NCBI GenBank assembly: GCA_033063855.1
Contig: CP093829.1
Coordinates: 10,550,243 to 10,614,242, forward strand
Source: Smittia aterrima
Lineage: Eukaryota > Arthropoda > Insecta > Diptera > Chironomidae
DNA length: 64,000 nucleotides
Direction: 5' to 3'
Each line of letters opens with the position of its first letter. Position 1 is the first letter of the stretch. The translations under genes were made by a program, and so were the position numbers. This document shows positions 13,368-26,100 of this stretch, in pieces. Under the pieces are notes generated by a model. The model was not told the DNA's origin. It saw nothing but the letters and a program-made list of their open reading frames with translations, and searched no databases.

Positions 13368-14958
13368 AATGAAATGGAATTTTCTTGATGTGTGAAGCTC
13401 ATCAACCAAATGGATTTCATGTTTTTTTGCGCTCGAAGAATCCTTTCCTTGAGAGCAAGCAAGTTTATTGAGTGTTCTGACAATTTTATCAGATAAATTT
13501 CTTCTAAATTTCATCTTGTCAAGTTTCGCATTGCTTATTGGCGATTTTTTTTTTCATTTCTTGCTTCTTTGTCATTTTTTGGGTGTGAAGTTTCCGCTTA
13601 TGAACAATGAGATTTTTAAGTCGCGATAACCCACAACACGTTCTTAAACACATGCGATTGAGTAACATACAACTTCGCTTCAGTCACGAAATGGTAATAA
13701 GATACTTTGTTCTCAAAGACGCAATTGAGAAATTGACGTGCTTCAACAACTTGTCAAGACTTCGGAAGAATTTTTAGTTTTCGAACTAAGCTCTCGGTTT
13801 CTTAAATAGAGCTATATATTATTTAAACACCTGTCCCTCTATAGTTCTTCATTTCCTTATTGATAAATACTTCCATGAGAACTGCGGTAAAATAAAACTT
13901 ATTGTTCGCAAATTCAGATAAATTCCTGAATTCAAAAAATATTCATAGCGAAAGATTCTTCTTCAAACACGTTTTATTTTAAATTCTCAAGATCATCTTG
14001 ATTAAAATGAAAATATTTTCCTATATCGGAGTGAAGATTTAATAAAAATTTTCGTCCCGCTTTAATAATAAATTCACACCTCATCTTGGGTTACTCACAC
14101 CTAAAAGCTAGACCCTCAATTCAAGCATGTTTCTTATTACTCTTCAATGAACATCGTTTCATTCTATTTCCGATGTGATCATGACTCAAATTGCAATATT
14201 TCACACAAACAACGGGAGCTGATACTAAAAGTTTTAATGTAGGGAAGTGAAATAAGAGACAAAGAAATAACCGAAGGAAAAGGTACAAATGAGCAGTTCT
14301 TACCTCTATATTAGCGATGATTCTAAATAACAGCAATGATTATTATTATTTTATTTTTCACCTTTAGATGAATTCAAATATTTGCTGAGAGTGATCGACT
14401 ATAATATTTTATTTAAAAATGACACAGACATTTAATGGTTTTGGTTCTTATTATTACGTTCACAGACCAATGATTTTAACATTTATGCGTACAGGATTTA
14501 TACTTGAAAATGTAAATATTTATTTTCGACGCGTTTATTTTTCGCACGAGTTTCACGATTTATTTTCTCTCAACAATCAAGAATTTTATTTTATTTCTTC
14601 TTTGCTGCGGATTAATTTTCAGCGCTCTTGGAAGCACTCAGCTGGCGCTTATCTCTATTTTTCGAGAGACGTCGTTTGTACGTCTAGACGATTTAAACAC
14701 CACGAAGCAACTGATTCGCTTTCCTATTCTTTCTAACCGGTTTAGCTCCAAAGTTGCTGTGAAAACAAACATTCCAATGGAGGAATCTACTACAATTTTT
14801 CTCGGGTTCTCGTTTGTTCGGAACCTCTAGAAGAAAAAAAAATTTATGTTTACTCGTTCAAAGCAAATAAGTTTTCTGGAAATTAACATTTGGAAACTAA
14901 GTGGATTGTGAATTCTCATTAAAATTGAATTATTAAATTTTTGAACATCTGACAAAAC

Positions 14959-16023
14959 ATGGAAACTGATTTAGATGATTACTTTAAGTTGATTATGCAG
15001 TTGGTCGACGAAGCCGGTCAAGTGAGTCCAACCAGATTAAAACTATTGCCAATAAGGAAAAACAAAGTTTTCTCAATTAGATGATTTTGAGTTTTTCAAT
15101 AAGATGATAAAATATGAATTCTTCTATAAACATAATGATTTGTTTTAGCTCGTTGCTGCTCGTAACTCAGAAAGAAAGTTGATTGATCTGAAGTCATGCA
15201 ACATTGATTTAGTTACCGAGACTGATCAAGAAGTGGAAAGAATGTTGATTGAAGGCATTAAGAAGAAATATCCTGATCATCAATTTATCGGAGAAGAAGA
15301 GTCAAGCGAAGGAAAAAAATGTATTTTGACTAACGATCCAACATGGGTTATCGATCCAGTCGATGGCACGATGAACTTTGTTCACAGTTTTCCACATTCA
15401 GCCATATCTGTGGCTTTGCTAATAAACAAAGAAACCGAAATTGGAATCGTTTTCAATCCAGTTCTTGGACAAAAGTTTACAGCACGCCGTGGTCAAGGAG
15501 CATTCTACAATGGGAATAAAATCCAGGTCTCCGGAGAAAAGAGTATCAGCAAAGCTTTATTGACGACTGAATTCGGAACGAGTCGAGACGAGGAAAAAAG
15601 TAAAATAGTTCTGGAAAACATCGCAAAGCTGGTTAAAGTAGCTCATGGATTCAGATCACTCGGATCGGCTGCTCTAAATATTTGCATGGTTTGATCATGT
15701 CATTAGATAAACGAACTTGATATGAATTGTTTTTCTTTTAGGTTGCCCTTGGCGGAATTGATGCTTATTATGAGTTTGGTGTTCATGCTTGGGGTGAGAA
15801 TCGATGGTTTTTAAAAATATTAAATAAATAAAATGTTCTTGATTTTTTAGATTATGCTGCTGGTGAGATGATAGTGCGTGAAGCTGGGGGTTTTACATGC
15901 GATCCTGCAGGTGGACCATTGGATTTGATGAATCGACGGGTTCTATGCGCTTCCTCCAAAGAGTTGGCTAATGAAATTGTTCCGTTATTGACTCAGTATT
16001 ATCCTTTACCACGCGATGATTAA
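14959..16023 (+). CDS. Inositol monophosphatase A
   Basis: Mg-dependent, lithium-sensitive-type phosphatase that hydrolyses myo-inositol monophosphates to inositol in phosphoinositide recycling. Exons 14959-15021, 15149-15688, 15742-15793 and 15851-16023 join in phase to 275 residues, the usual family length. Metal-binding motifs are visible: GEEES (Glu pair), WVIDPVDGTMNF (the DPxDGTxNF signature) and HAWDYAAGEMIVREAGG (the WDxAxG signature). The ATG at 14959 is followed by METDLDDYFKLIMQLV, matching the family N-terminal helix. The donor at 15689 is GTTTGA, weaker than its neighbours. AATAAA lies at 16096-16101. It is the upstream member of a tandem pair 253 bp apart; insects often carry clusters of this family, so I assign no gene symbol. 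Confidence 0.94.
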
Positions 16024-16276
16024 ATTGGAGATGCGATGCAAAACACTTCATTCCAAATGTGCAAAAAGTTTTCTTCAAAATTGAATATTGAGCAAAATAA
16101 AGTTCACTGGATGTATATTGTATATTGAGAGCTAGTACGTCAACCATATGACTTTTATTAACAAAGATAACATAATAAAACATTCCTTATTGCATCTGTC
16201 ATCTTATCATCTACGCTGAGTATTTTTTAAGTGTTCCACTCAGCAAGGTTTAAGAAAATTTGTGCGATTGAAATCG

Positions 16277-17271
16277 ATGATGGCTTCCAATTTAGATTCT
16301 TGTTTTGAGCTTATTATGCAATTAGTTGATCAAGCTGGAGAAGTAAGAAAGCTCATCGTATTTGAACCTAATAATATTTTGAGATTTGTTATTTTAGTTG
16401 GTAGCGACACGCAATTCTCAGAGGAAAACCGTTCAAACTAAGAGTCATGCGACTGATTTTGTCACGGAAACGGATCAGCAAGTCGAAAAGCTATTGATTG
16501 ATGGAATTAAAAAGAAATTTCCTGATCATGAATTCATTGGTGAAGAAGAGACAAGTGAGGGCAAGAAGGTTAATTTGACAGATTCCCCAACGTGGATCAT
16601 TGATCCCATCGACGGAACAATGAACTTTGTTCACAGTTTTCCACATTCAGCCATATCTGTTGCTTTGCTAATAAACAAGGAGACAGAAATTGGTATCGTA
16701 TTCAATCCAGTTCTTGGACAAAAGTTTACAGCACGCCGTGGTCAAGGAGCATTCTACAACGGCAAACAAATTCATGTATCTGATGAACGTGAGCTTTCAA
16801 AATCTTTGATTATGGTCGAGTTTGGAACCAACAGAGAAAGTGAGAAAGTCAAAGTGATAATGGATAATTTGGACAATTTAATTCGTAAAACGCATGGGTA
16901 ACTAAGAATTTTCTTGCAAAGTTGATATTTAATTTATCCTTTATTTTAATAGAGTTCGTTGTCTTGGAGGTGCTGTTCTCAATATTTGCATGGTTGCGCT
17001 TGGTGCTGCAGAGGTTTGAACTAATTCTGATGAAGATTAAGTTAATCTAAATTGAACATTTTAGTGCGCCTATGACTTTGGGGCTCACGCCTGGGACTAT
17101 GCCGCATCGGAATTTATAGTTCGAGAAGCAGGAGGCATCACTTTAGATCCCACTGGAGCAAAATTTGATATCATGTCTCGTCGGTTGCTGGTTGCAAATA
17201 GCCCAGAAATGGCTTCACAACTGTCAAAGGAACTGATTCAGTTTTATCCGACACCAAGAGATGACGAGTAG
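16277..17271 (+). CDS. Inositol monophosphatase B
   Basis: Tandem paralogue of the gene before it, with the same inferred reaction. Exons 16277-16342, 16398-16897, 16953-17013 and 17065-17271 join to 277 residues. Two ATGs stand next to each other at 16277 and 16280; either could start the protein. The active-site motifs GEEET, WIIDPIDGTMNF and HAWDYAASEFIVREAGG are kept, with Ser in place of Gly after the AA of the last motif compared with copy A. Its introns fall at different places from those of copy A in the 3' half: here one interrupts the codon after THG and another follows GAAE. A block of about 140 bp is almost identical to copy A while sequence on either side has diverged (see findings). 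Confidence 0.93.
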
Positions 17272-17321
17272 TTAAGAAAATGCAAAAATAAAATAATATC
17301 AAAAAGAAACAAAAAAGTATT

Positions 17322-17394
17322 TGCCGAAACCCGGGATTGAACCGGGGACCTTTAGATCTTCAGTCTAACGCTCTCCCAACTGAGCTATTTCGGC
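17322..17394 (-). tRNA. tRNA-Phe (GAA), copy 2
   Basis: The 73-nt gene is base-for-base identical in its body to the copies at 6616 and 20608. Anticodon GAA, intact A and B boxes, and a T-run on the - strand after the 3' end. It lies 50 bp beyond the stop codon of inositol monophosphatase B, in opposite orientation. Its flanks resemble those of copy 1: the trailer AATAC before the T-run and a leader containing CTTCATC are shared. Confidence 0.97.
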
Positions 17395-17826
17395 ATGGTT
17401 TTAGATGAAGTCTGTTTGGCAAAAGCCCTATAAATCATACGTAAGGTCAACTTTATCAATAATTTTTTTTTAAAAATTAGAACATTCTATTGTATTTATT
17501 TATTTGTTATGCTTTTGGATAGTTTTAACTGAGAAAAGCTATATGACTCATCAGATTATGTAAAAAAAACCTTAAAAGTAGAATATGAAATCATACCCCT
17601 TGTTAGTGCAACACAGTAACTATCCCCTCTGTCGAGAAAACAAAGCAAAATAATATTGTTCCAGAATTATTCAAGAAAGATCTTTAATCAAGAAGGATCT
17701 TTAAAATAAGTCTAAGCACTCTCTTTGATATGTGTTCGTGAAGTTTATGTGATAAGTGAATATAATTTCAAATAGAAACAAAGGAAGTAAAAATAGTTCT
17801 TTTTGTCGAAAAAAAAACAAACAAAA
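17395..17826. other. Interval upstream of Syntaxin 17
   Basis: 432 bp without a gene. It should contain the Syx17 promoter and 5' UTR and the upstream flank of the tRNA gene. No specific motif is recognised. Confidence 0.4.
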
Positions 17827-18893
17827 ATGGATCAAAATAATAAAATTCCAATAAAAATTGCTGAGATCTCAATCAACAAGTTCAATGAACAAATTTTCCT
17901 CAAAGTGAAACAACTAAGGAACTTTCGGGTGTCGAATAAAGCATCGAATTTAGGAGACCTGGAAAAGTTGCGTAAAGAAGCAATCAATTCACTTCGAGTC
18001 GTAAAGCAACTTAAAGAACTTTTGATAGAAATCGAACACCTAAAGTCAAGAACAAAGCCAGAGGACCATGAGAAATTCGATGAACTAACAGCAATACGCA
18101 AGAACGAGGCACTAAAGGAAATAAAAATGTATCAAGGTGATATTTTCATTGCAATGTCGTTCTTTTTACAATTCGCTGATAAATAAAACACACTTTCTTT
18201 CAGATATGAAGCCAATTGAGAAATTAAATGAACTTTCACCATCAGCGACAATTTCCATCCATGATTCCCCGACATCAGTGCCAATAAACAACGATCAGAT
18301 GAAATTACAACTCCAAGTTGACGAACGAGCTTTGTCAAAGAAAGAATTAGAATCAAAACAAGCGTTGTAAGTTGATATTTCTGAATATAAATTTTTATTT
18401 TATAAACTTTATTTGTAGACTACGAGAATTCGAGAACTTGCACTCAGAATGCGAGCAGATATCTAAACTTTATCAAAACGTTCACGAGTTGGTTTCAGAA
18501 CAAGCACCAATGGTTGAAGCTATCGCAGAGAACGTTGAAGTCACGGAAATTCATGTTGAGGAAGGCACAAGGCAATTACAACAAGCCTTGAAATATAAGA
18601 AAACTATTTATCCATTAATGGGCGCTCTGATAGGTTTGTGTTTAAAAAGTTGGAACAAATCAATTTTCAAATTTATTGTTAAACATTTTGCAGGTTCGTG
18701 TATGTTAGGACCCGTAGGACTTGTCGCAGGGCTTAAAGTTGGTGGAGCAGCTTCGGTTTTTGGAGCCATCGGCGGATACGCAGGAGGAAAATTTCTTAAA
18801 AAGGAAAATGTAGAATCAACTGAAGAAGAATCAAAACACGAAGTGGCAGAATCCACAGAAGAAACTGTAAAACAAGAAAATATATCAAAATAA
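17827..18893 (+). CDS. Syx17: Syntaxin 17, autophagosomal Qa-SNARE
   Basis: SNARE that drives autophagosome-lysosome fusion with SNAP29 and VAMP7/8-type partners and also works at ER-mitochondria contacts (family knowledge). Exons 17827-18136, 18204-18366, 18419-18633 and 18694-18893 join in phase to 295 residues. The N-terminal part is helical. The SNARE region is encoded from 18419 (contains LYQNVHELVSEQAPMVEAIA and VEEGTRQLQQALKYKK). It is followed by the diagnostic hairpin of two Gly-rich membrane segments, MGALIGSCMLGPVGLVAG and GGAASVFGAIGGYAGGKFL, and an acidic tail. Intron 3 interrupts the first membrane segment; it is 60 bp and open in frame. AATAAA is at 18916-18921. Confidence 0.93.
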
Positions 18894-20178
18894 AAAGTTT
18901 TTGTTTAAAAAAGTTAATAAATCTGGTAACGTTTCTAATTTTAATAAAAGATATGTTTTATTCTCAAACATTTTGCAGAAAATCAAGGATGTTAAAAAAC
19001 GAGAAAGCAGATTATTAAATAATTTTTCGCTACTTACAAAATAAATATGTTCATAGATATTACAAGTAAGGGAATTCAACAATCATGAAATCGACAACAA
19101 ATTTATTTGAATCCTAATAATTTTTTTTGGAGCACTAGATTTTTTTTTTATCTATAATATCAACTATTTATGAAATGACTGGAAGTTCTAAAAATTGTCT
19201 TCTTGCTTTTACTAAAATTGTTTTATTTTGTCTTATTTCATTGATAAGATGATACACAATCAGCTAAATTTGAAATTAAATTTTTTCTTGATATTTTATG
19301 CTTCTGTTTAAATTGCGGCTATTTCTTGAGTAAAATTGTAATCTACCAAAAGTTGTTTTTTTTTTTCATGTGAGCATCTACTTTCTCTCAGCATGCTACT
19401 CTATAATATTGGATGGGGCCCCCCATCATGGGGAAAGGTGAAAAATGTTTCAGAGAAAAGTGTTTTAAAAAGCTTCTCTGTGACAGCACCAAGTTTTGTT
19501 CCAACATCAAATGTTTTTGATTAAAGGTTTTTATTCCGTTTCGACCATTGGCATTTCCATTCTGCAAATGATATGTTAACATCATGGGATATTATTTTCT
19601 TTTTATATAGAGTTTTTCAACGGATGCACAGCAATGTAAGATTAAGGAATATCATCTTTTCGTCATTTCCTCGTCCTTGTGCTTTGTGCCAAATCTGAAT
19701 CATTTTTTATTTTAAGGAGATATCACATAGTAAAAGAGTTCGGAACTCGCGCCTCATGGTTGCATCAATCTAACATCGAAAATCAGCGTACTGCCTCATC
19801 ATGAATTAATCAGGTTTTTTTTAAAAGGCATTCACTGAACGCGCTTTGTTGTTTCCACAGCGCGACTTCATCGAATACAATCAATTATTTGTGCAGTCTA
19901 AGTTTATTGTACAAACTTTGTCTAACTAAAATCATCTTGAAACATTTTTCGTTTTGATTTAACATTAATTAAGAATTGATTTTTACTTTTTTGGGGGGGA
20001 AGAACACTCGAGTGTGAATTTTCATTTATCTTTTATGGCTAATTTACACTTTTTTCTTTGCCTCAAAGGCTAATTCAGAAGATTCTAAAACTTATTGAGT
20101 TTTCATCTTTTTTGGCAGAAAAATTAATCATTTTCAATCTCTCACATCTTAACCATCTTTATAACCAGCAGATGCAAA
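18894..20178. other. Convergent 3' flanks of Syx17 and Eip78C
   Basis: About 1.3 kb without a supportable gene between two convergent stop codons. The only visible curiosity is a GC-rich spot in AT-rich surroundings near 19414-19435, with CCCC and GGGG arms around ATCAT. The right half probably includes the Eip78C 3' UTR. Confidence 0.45.
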
Positions 20179-23100
20179 TTATTGCAAGTCTTCTTCAGAT
20201 TTCGGAATATCGAAAATTTCTACGAACAACGGTGGTAAGCGAGATGACAATTGCCAATTAATCCGGAACCAGTCGAGATGATTAAAATGTCGAAGACCTA
20301 GTGAGTGAAGTTCCATGATTTTTGCTTCAAGCGCTGGCATTATTTGTAATGCATTTGCCGTGTTCGGTCGTGAGCGGATGATTTGTACTCGAAGTGCTTC
20401 CGCAATGCGCTCACGAGTCTTAAGAATTAACTTCTGTTCTGTGATGCCAGGACGATCGGCGGCTAATAAAATAAGTGCTGAATACAATCCAATTTCTGTG
20501 TCACTCAAATTGCATGCGTTCATTCCATTGGCGAAGTTGCACAAAGCAGTCACGAAATCAGCCTAAAATTTAATAAAAAAATAAAATTAAAATGTAAAAA
20601 AAAACTTTGCCGAAACCCGGGATTGAACCGGGGACCTTTAGATCTTCAGTCTAACGCTCTCCCAACTGAGCTATTTCGGCATTGTGTGTGTGTGATATTG
20701 AATGTGCAGAATGCAGTACAATATGAACATTCTCACTTTTCTTTTATCTCAAAACTTACATCGTACATAATTTCCAATTGTTGTCGCGTCAAGAAAGTGC
20801 CATCGTCGAACGTCAACGTCAAATCGGTGGTAGTTTTTGCAATATAATTTAGCCATACTTCGAAAAATCCTAATTTAATTAATATTAATTGATCGTCTTG
20901 TGTGAAATCACAAAATCCAGGTACACGTTTCGCAAACTCGACGACACGTTGAACTAACGGTGTCATATGAAGGGCATATTGTTGCCATAGGAAAATTCGT
21001 TGATGTTCTAACGATTCGGCAACAGATGATGCGATCTGTTTGAGGAGCGAAAAATAAATTAAAATAAAGAACGGAAAAATAGGGAAATTTTATTAAACTC
21101 ACCCCATTATCATCCGAATTATTTTGAGTCATTGATGATGATGAAATTAAATTATTCGTGGATGTTGCAGACATATGATGATTATTTGGCATGGTTAATG
21201 GGCGATGATTGAGTTCTTTCGTGGCACTCTCAGTGTATGTGCAATGTGTTCGATGAGCTTGAGAAACGCACAATATCACGTCATATACAGATAGCTCCTG
21301 ATTATCATCCGAATTGTTATTGTTATTATTGTTATTGTTCATATGCGATGCTTCAATCATGTCAATGTACGCAATTTGCTCAATCGGTGGAGTCGTAGTT
21401 GAACACATTTGTGATGAAACCAACTGGGCAGTTTGGCCGCCACCGCCTTCGATGCTTGTTAAAAATGAAGTCGTGGCGTTTGGAGATGTTGTTGTCGTTG
21501 AAGGGCTGTTGTTGGTTGTAGTTGATACCGATGATGAGTTTAAAACGCGAATATTTGTCAATAAGATGTTTGCGTTCTGTTGATTATTACTAACGACAAT
21601 ACTATTTAAGTTGTCCGCAATCGAATTGCTGCCAATATCACGAGTTCTCGTCTTTGGAACGCGACCGTAACGGACAGCTGCAACGGGAAATAAAAAAGGT
21701 TTTGTTAATAAGAGAATCTACAAAGTGACGACCGATGAGGTGAATGAATTCCATGCACATAAATTATGGCGCTTTTAATCACAGACTCGAGTAGCATGAG
21801 AAAAAAAGCAATGGAGAAGAGAAAAAGTGAAAATGCACTTCCGCGTTTCAACACATAGAAAAAAAAACAATTTGAGGCTTATGCACTTTCTCATGTACAC
21901 GGTATTTTAATTTGCAATATCATTGACTGTTGCTTCTTATTTTGCACCAACATTGGTTAACATTGAAGACTTTCGAATTTGTCATCATCATCCGCATCTC
22001 GAAATATTGTAACTTAAATACTTGCTAAGTAAAAGCCAACGCCAGTTTGAGGTTCGAATCAATTCTCTTCCTACTCGCACCAGTGTTTGTCGTTATTACC
22101 ATTTTTCAAGCTGTGCAGTGGGGAAATACAAATAGTGTTCATTGACTTTAATACATGAACCATCAATGTTTGCAGTTTTACATCAAAAGTGAGCTTGTTG
22201 TTACATCAGATTTTCATTTTTTGATGAAACGACGAAAACAATTCATTTTCTCTTGATCTAGCTTTGTTTCAACCAGAGCTTGAGCATGTCAATGATCACT
22301 ATGAAGGAGTGAACATTACCATCTTATTTAATCTCTGCTAATTAAAATGCCGACGAGAAGTGAGCTCACTTCAAAGTCGGAATAAAAAATTACTTCACTG
22401 CGATTTCAACAACATCGGAATGAAGCGGAAAGAGAAATTTTCTAAAGCCGCATCATAATTGCATTTAAATTGCACCCACCGCAAAGCAAGAATTTAATGC
22501 TTCAATTGCGATCTTTGAAATAAATCACAGACATTTGGCTGCAACTGTCACCCCCGCCTCTTCAAAGTAAACTCATTACTACAAACGATATCTTCGATCG
22601 TGAACTTTTACGTCCTGGTCGATGGGAAAGTGTAAATGAAAATATTTACTCACTTTAGTGAAAAGGATTGTCATTACTTTGAAACGATTTTGTTTGACGA
22701 TGAGTACGTTGGCTGGTAGGCTTAGAACTCAAGGCAAAAATCATTTCTCACTATTGCTAAGTCAATTTTTAATCGCGATATTTGAATAGTTAATTCATTG
22801 TGTATTAATAGCTCGTTGCATTTCAAAGCCTTGAGCCGCAAAGAGAGTTTGTTCGCTTCTAAATAATGTCAAGGGGCTTCATCCGTAGAAAAATATTTCT
22901 ATGGACGGTTTGAGTTTGATTTGTTGAAAATAGCGGGCACGTATTAAAACCCTTTTTCTTCTTTGTTGATTTACATTTCGAAATGCTACGATTCTTCTTT
23001 TTTCTCTTTCAACTATAAAGCGAGCTATAAATAAAACATTTTACGGTTGAGCATGCCATTTAACTCTAATATCTGATCGTTGAACGGACTCAGTTCTTTA

Positions 23101-26100
23101 TAAAATCACCAAGAGTAATCGGAACGGTCGTAGCGCATCTTTATTTTAGAAAATCTTTCAATAGAATTGAAGACATTTGTTTGCACACCCACTAATATAT
23201 AAATTTCATATACAAAACCAATGAAAGTTTTATCTTAAGTTGTTAGAAAATTTCAAAATTTATTTTTCTCTCAATAGTTTCGCGCGCAATAGAAAAGAGC
23301 GAGAAAGAGGGTTCAACAACCAGCAAAATGCACTTTTCCCTCCATTGTTTCGCTATTCACAAAACCCCGAGTTCGGCGCGCGAGGTTATTTACTCACATT
23401 GCAAAAAATGTTTCTTATATTGCGCGCTGAGTTTTGTAACAGAAAAGAAAAATGTAAATGCAAATAATTTTCCATTAAAATGATTACCGCTTTATATTAT
23501 ATTGAACTTTGCATTTCCTGTTTTTCACAAGCTTTCCTCAAAATCATAGTTTGTCATTCTAGCATTCACAAGAAAACTTTAGTGGGAAAAAACTGTCGCG
23601 ATTCAAATTACTCGTGTCATCGCCAGCTGATGAATAGAGACGTCTGATTCCATATAAAGAAGTTAAAAAGAAAATTAAGAATCTCACATGTTCCAGATAG
23701 TTTCGATCTCTCTTGACTCTAAAATTGCATTTCCTTTCATCAGACGAGACCCGAGTCGATGCAGGGTCAGTGACCTCTCGACAAAATATGAAAAAAGCAT
23801 AAGCTTCAAGAGTCACCGTTGCATGCTTTACAACAACTGTCATCGCCCACTCATCAACTCGAAAGGCACAGACCGAAAAAATGTTTCACCTTTCCCTTCC
23901 TTCATTTATTTTTTCCGCTTACATCACTCGATGCTTGTATTTCGAAAGTTTTCTCTACGAAGAGACCGATGCACTTTTGAAAGCAGTGCACAGCAAACTT
24001 ATGCTTATGTTGATGCTGATTAAATTTTTAACGTTGAAGTAAAATTGCATTATGTAAATAACGAGATATTTTTTGTTATGCGCTTTAAGCCGAGTGTGTG
24101 TCGGTAAAGAGGAAAAAACATAAGTGCATGCTTCGAATAGAAAATTCGGAAGTATAAAATTTGCAATGACGAGCTAAAAATCGAATTCCATTAGGAAGGA
24201 AATATCGCACTGGCGCTGTAATGTCCCTTATCACGATGATGAAAGCTCACGTTGCATAACAAAATGAAAACACGAAAGAAGTGTCGATTGATAAGAATCT
24301 GGGTTAAATTAGAGTTGGTCGTAAACATCTCAAGGGTTGACTCACTTTCATTTCTATTAGATTGTCTCTCATTTCAGGGTTCACCGAACTCGAAAGTAAA
24401 CTTAAGTCTCGAGTGTCAAAATTTCGTAGAATATTTCAGCTTAGTTCCCGCAATTTTAAAAAAGGACGACAATATCGATTTTTCAGATTTTAGCCAAAGA
24501 CAAGAATGAAACAATTTAAAATGTGCTAATTTCCTCGTCTGCACAATTAAAAATGCTGCAAACAATAGTGCATTGATATCAAGGTTTCATATTTCAACGC
24601 TAATTGGAGCAATGGCTCAGACATCGAAAAACAGATCGGGCTAATGACTTGTTAAGTGTCTTAAACCAAAAACAGTTCAACTTATGGAAATGATTTCATT
24701 CACAAAAAAGAGGAGCCACTTTTGTTCTTTGTTCAATTTATCTTTTCAATTCATTATTTTTTACTTATCAAAACATTCTCACATGGTTGACTATGCTGAC
24801 AAATATTTTGATTCTTTAATTTTCAGAGGAAAGACATGAACTTCTTGAAAAAATATTTAAAAGGGCAACGACCTGATAATGCGTGAAGAAAAGACATGAT
24901 TATAAAGCAAATGTGTCAAGCGAAGTCTTCTTGCTGTTCGAGACACAATGAAAAGTTGTGCAACAGCAAAGGAGTGATTTCACTTGTAGGCAGAAATAAA
25001 ACTTTAGTGAAACGAAAATGTGTCAATAACGTTTTTTTGGGTTGAGAGAACTCTTATTAAAACCGCTGATGAGACATTGAACCTAATTCGCATCAAAAAT
25101 TGTAAGCAGTTTAGAGAAGGCGAGTCACTGATGAGTTTGTCTCAGATGACGCAAATACTATAAGAGAAGAACGATGTTCATGTTTGTCTTTGTGATGACA
25201 TCGATAAATTTCTTTGGAGAAACTTCTTCTTTCTACTTTCATTTTTTAACTGGCCAACTCGCGAAATCTTCGAATAATACCTCAAGTGGGATTTTCATTG
25301 GATTAAGTATGTAGAAATGCAAGATTCAGAAGAGAAACCTCATCAGCATTATTTGACGATAAATAACTGTTTTCGCTCATAAAAAGATTTTGATTGTGAT
25401 CTGCTCTGTGATTATTTTTTCAAAAGCTTTTGTTCAATTTGATTAACCTGTTTAATTCTATTTAGTTCCATAATTTGAACCAAAAATTACTGGTCAATTG
25501 AAGAGTCGATGGTCGGACTCATTGCATAATTTAATTTTAATTCAGTTTTTAGTTACTGTGAAGAATCAAAAATTGTTTTTGTCTCTTTCAAACGGCCAGT
25601 ATTTTTGCAAATTTAAAGAGTAATAACGAATCGAGCATACAATGCAGAGCAAAGTGAATTGATCGAGAGGCCATACAATTCACATGCAAGCAGTCGAGCT
25701 CTTTGTTGGCCATGCTTATTGAGGTTACATATATCAACGAGAATGAAACGAGTAAAAAGAAAAACGAAAATAAAAAAACGAGCGAAGTGTAGTTTTGGGT
25801 TTTATAAACAAAAGTTCATTGAATTCGGAATTGAAAATTATTTTTTGACATCCAAACAAATGGGGATCATCTGAGAAGTGCGTGTGACAAAAATATGAAG
25901 TAATGGAGAAGAGGCAAAGAATGATGAACGTAACTTTCAGCAAAGCATTTTCAGTTTTCTTCTTGTGATCCCATGAATTGCTCATCATGAGTATTAAGAG
26001 AAACAACATGAGTAGAATAAGAGCAAACGGAAATTTGTGTGCCCAGAAACACGCAATTTCCAGTGAAAAGGAGAAGCAGATCGCGCATAATTTTGGTCGT

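Larger units (their letters stand above)
8371..14958. other. Long non-coding interval upstream of Sulf1 and IMPase A
   Basis: 6.6 kb between the Sulf1 start and the first phosphatase gene. Open frames of up to 111 codons occur (for example 12304-12639 on the - strand and 14419-14736 on the + strand), but they show no recognisable domain and no supporting splice context. Frames of this length are expected by chance in this much sequence. The interval must hold the Sulf1 promoter at its left end. It contains the inverted repeat pair listed separately. Confidence 0.5.

Noticed and set aside
19410..19436. GC-rich CCCC...GGGG palindrome as a terminator or regulatory hairpin
   Set aside because: Arms are only four to five bases and no transcript end is evident; interesting only for local composition.
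23688..24023. 111-codon open frame on the + strand in the Eip78C intron
   Set aside because: No domain, no convincing splice sites, and an overlapping frame on the other strand of similar length.
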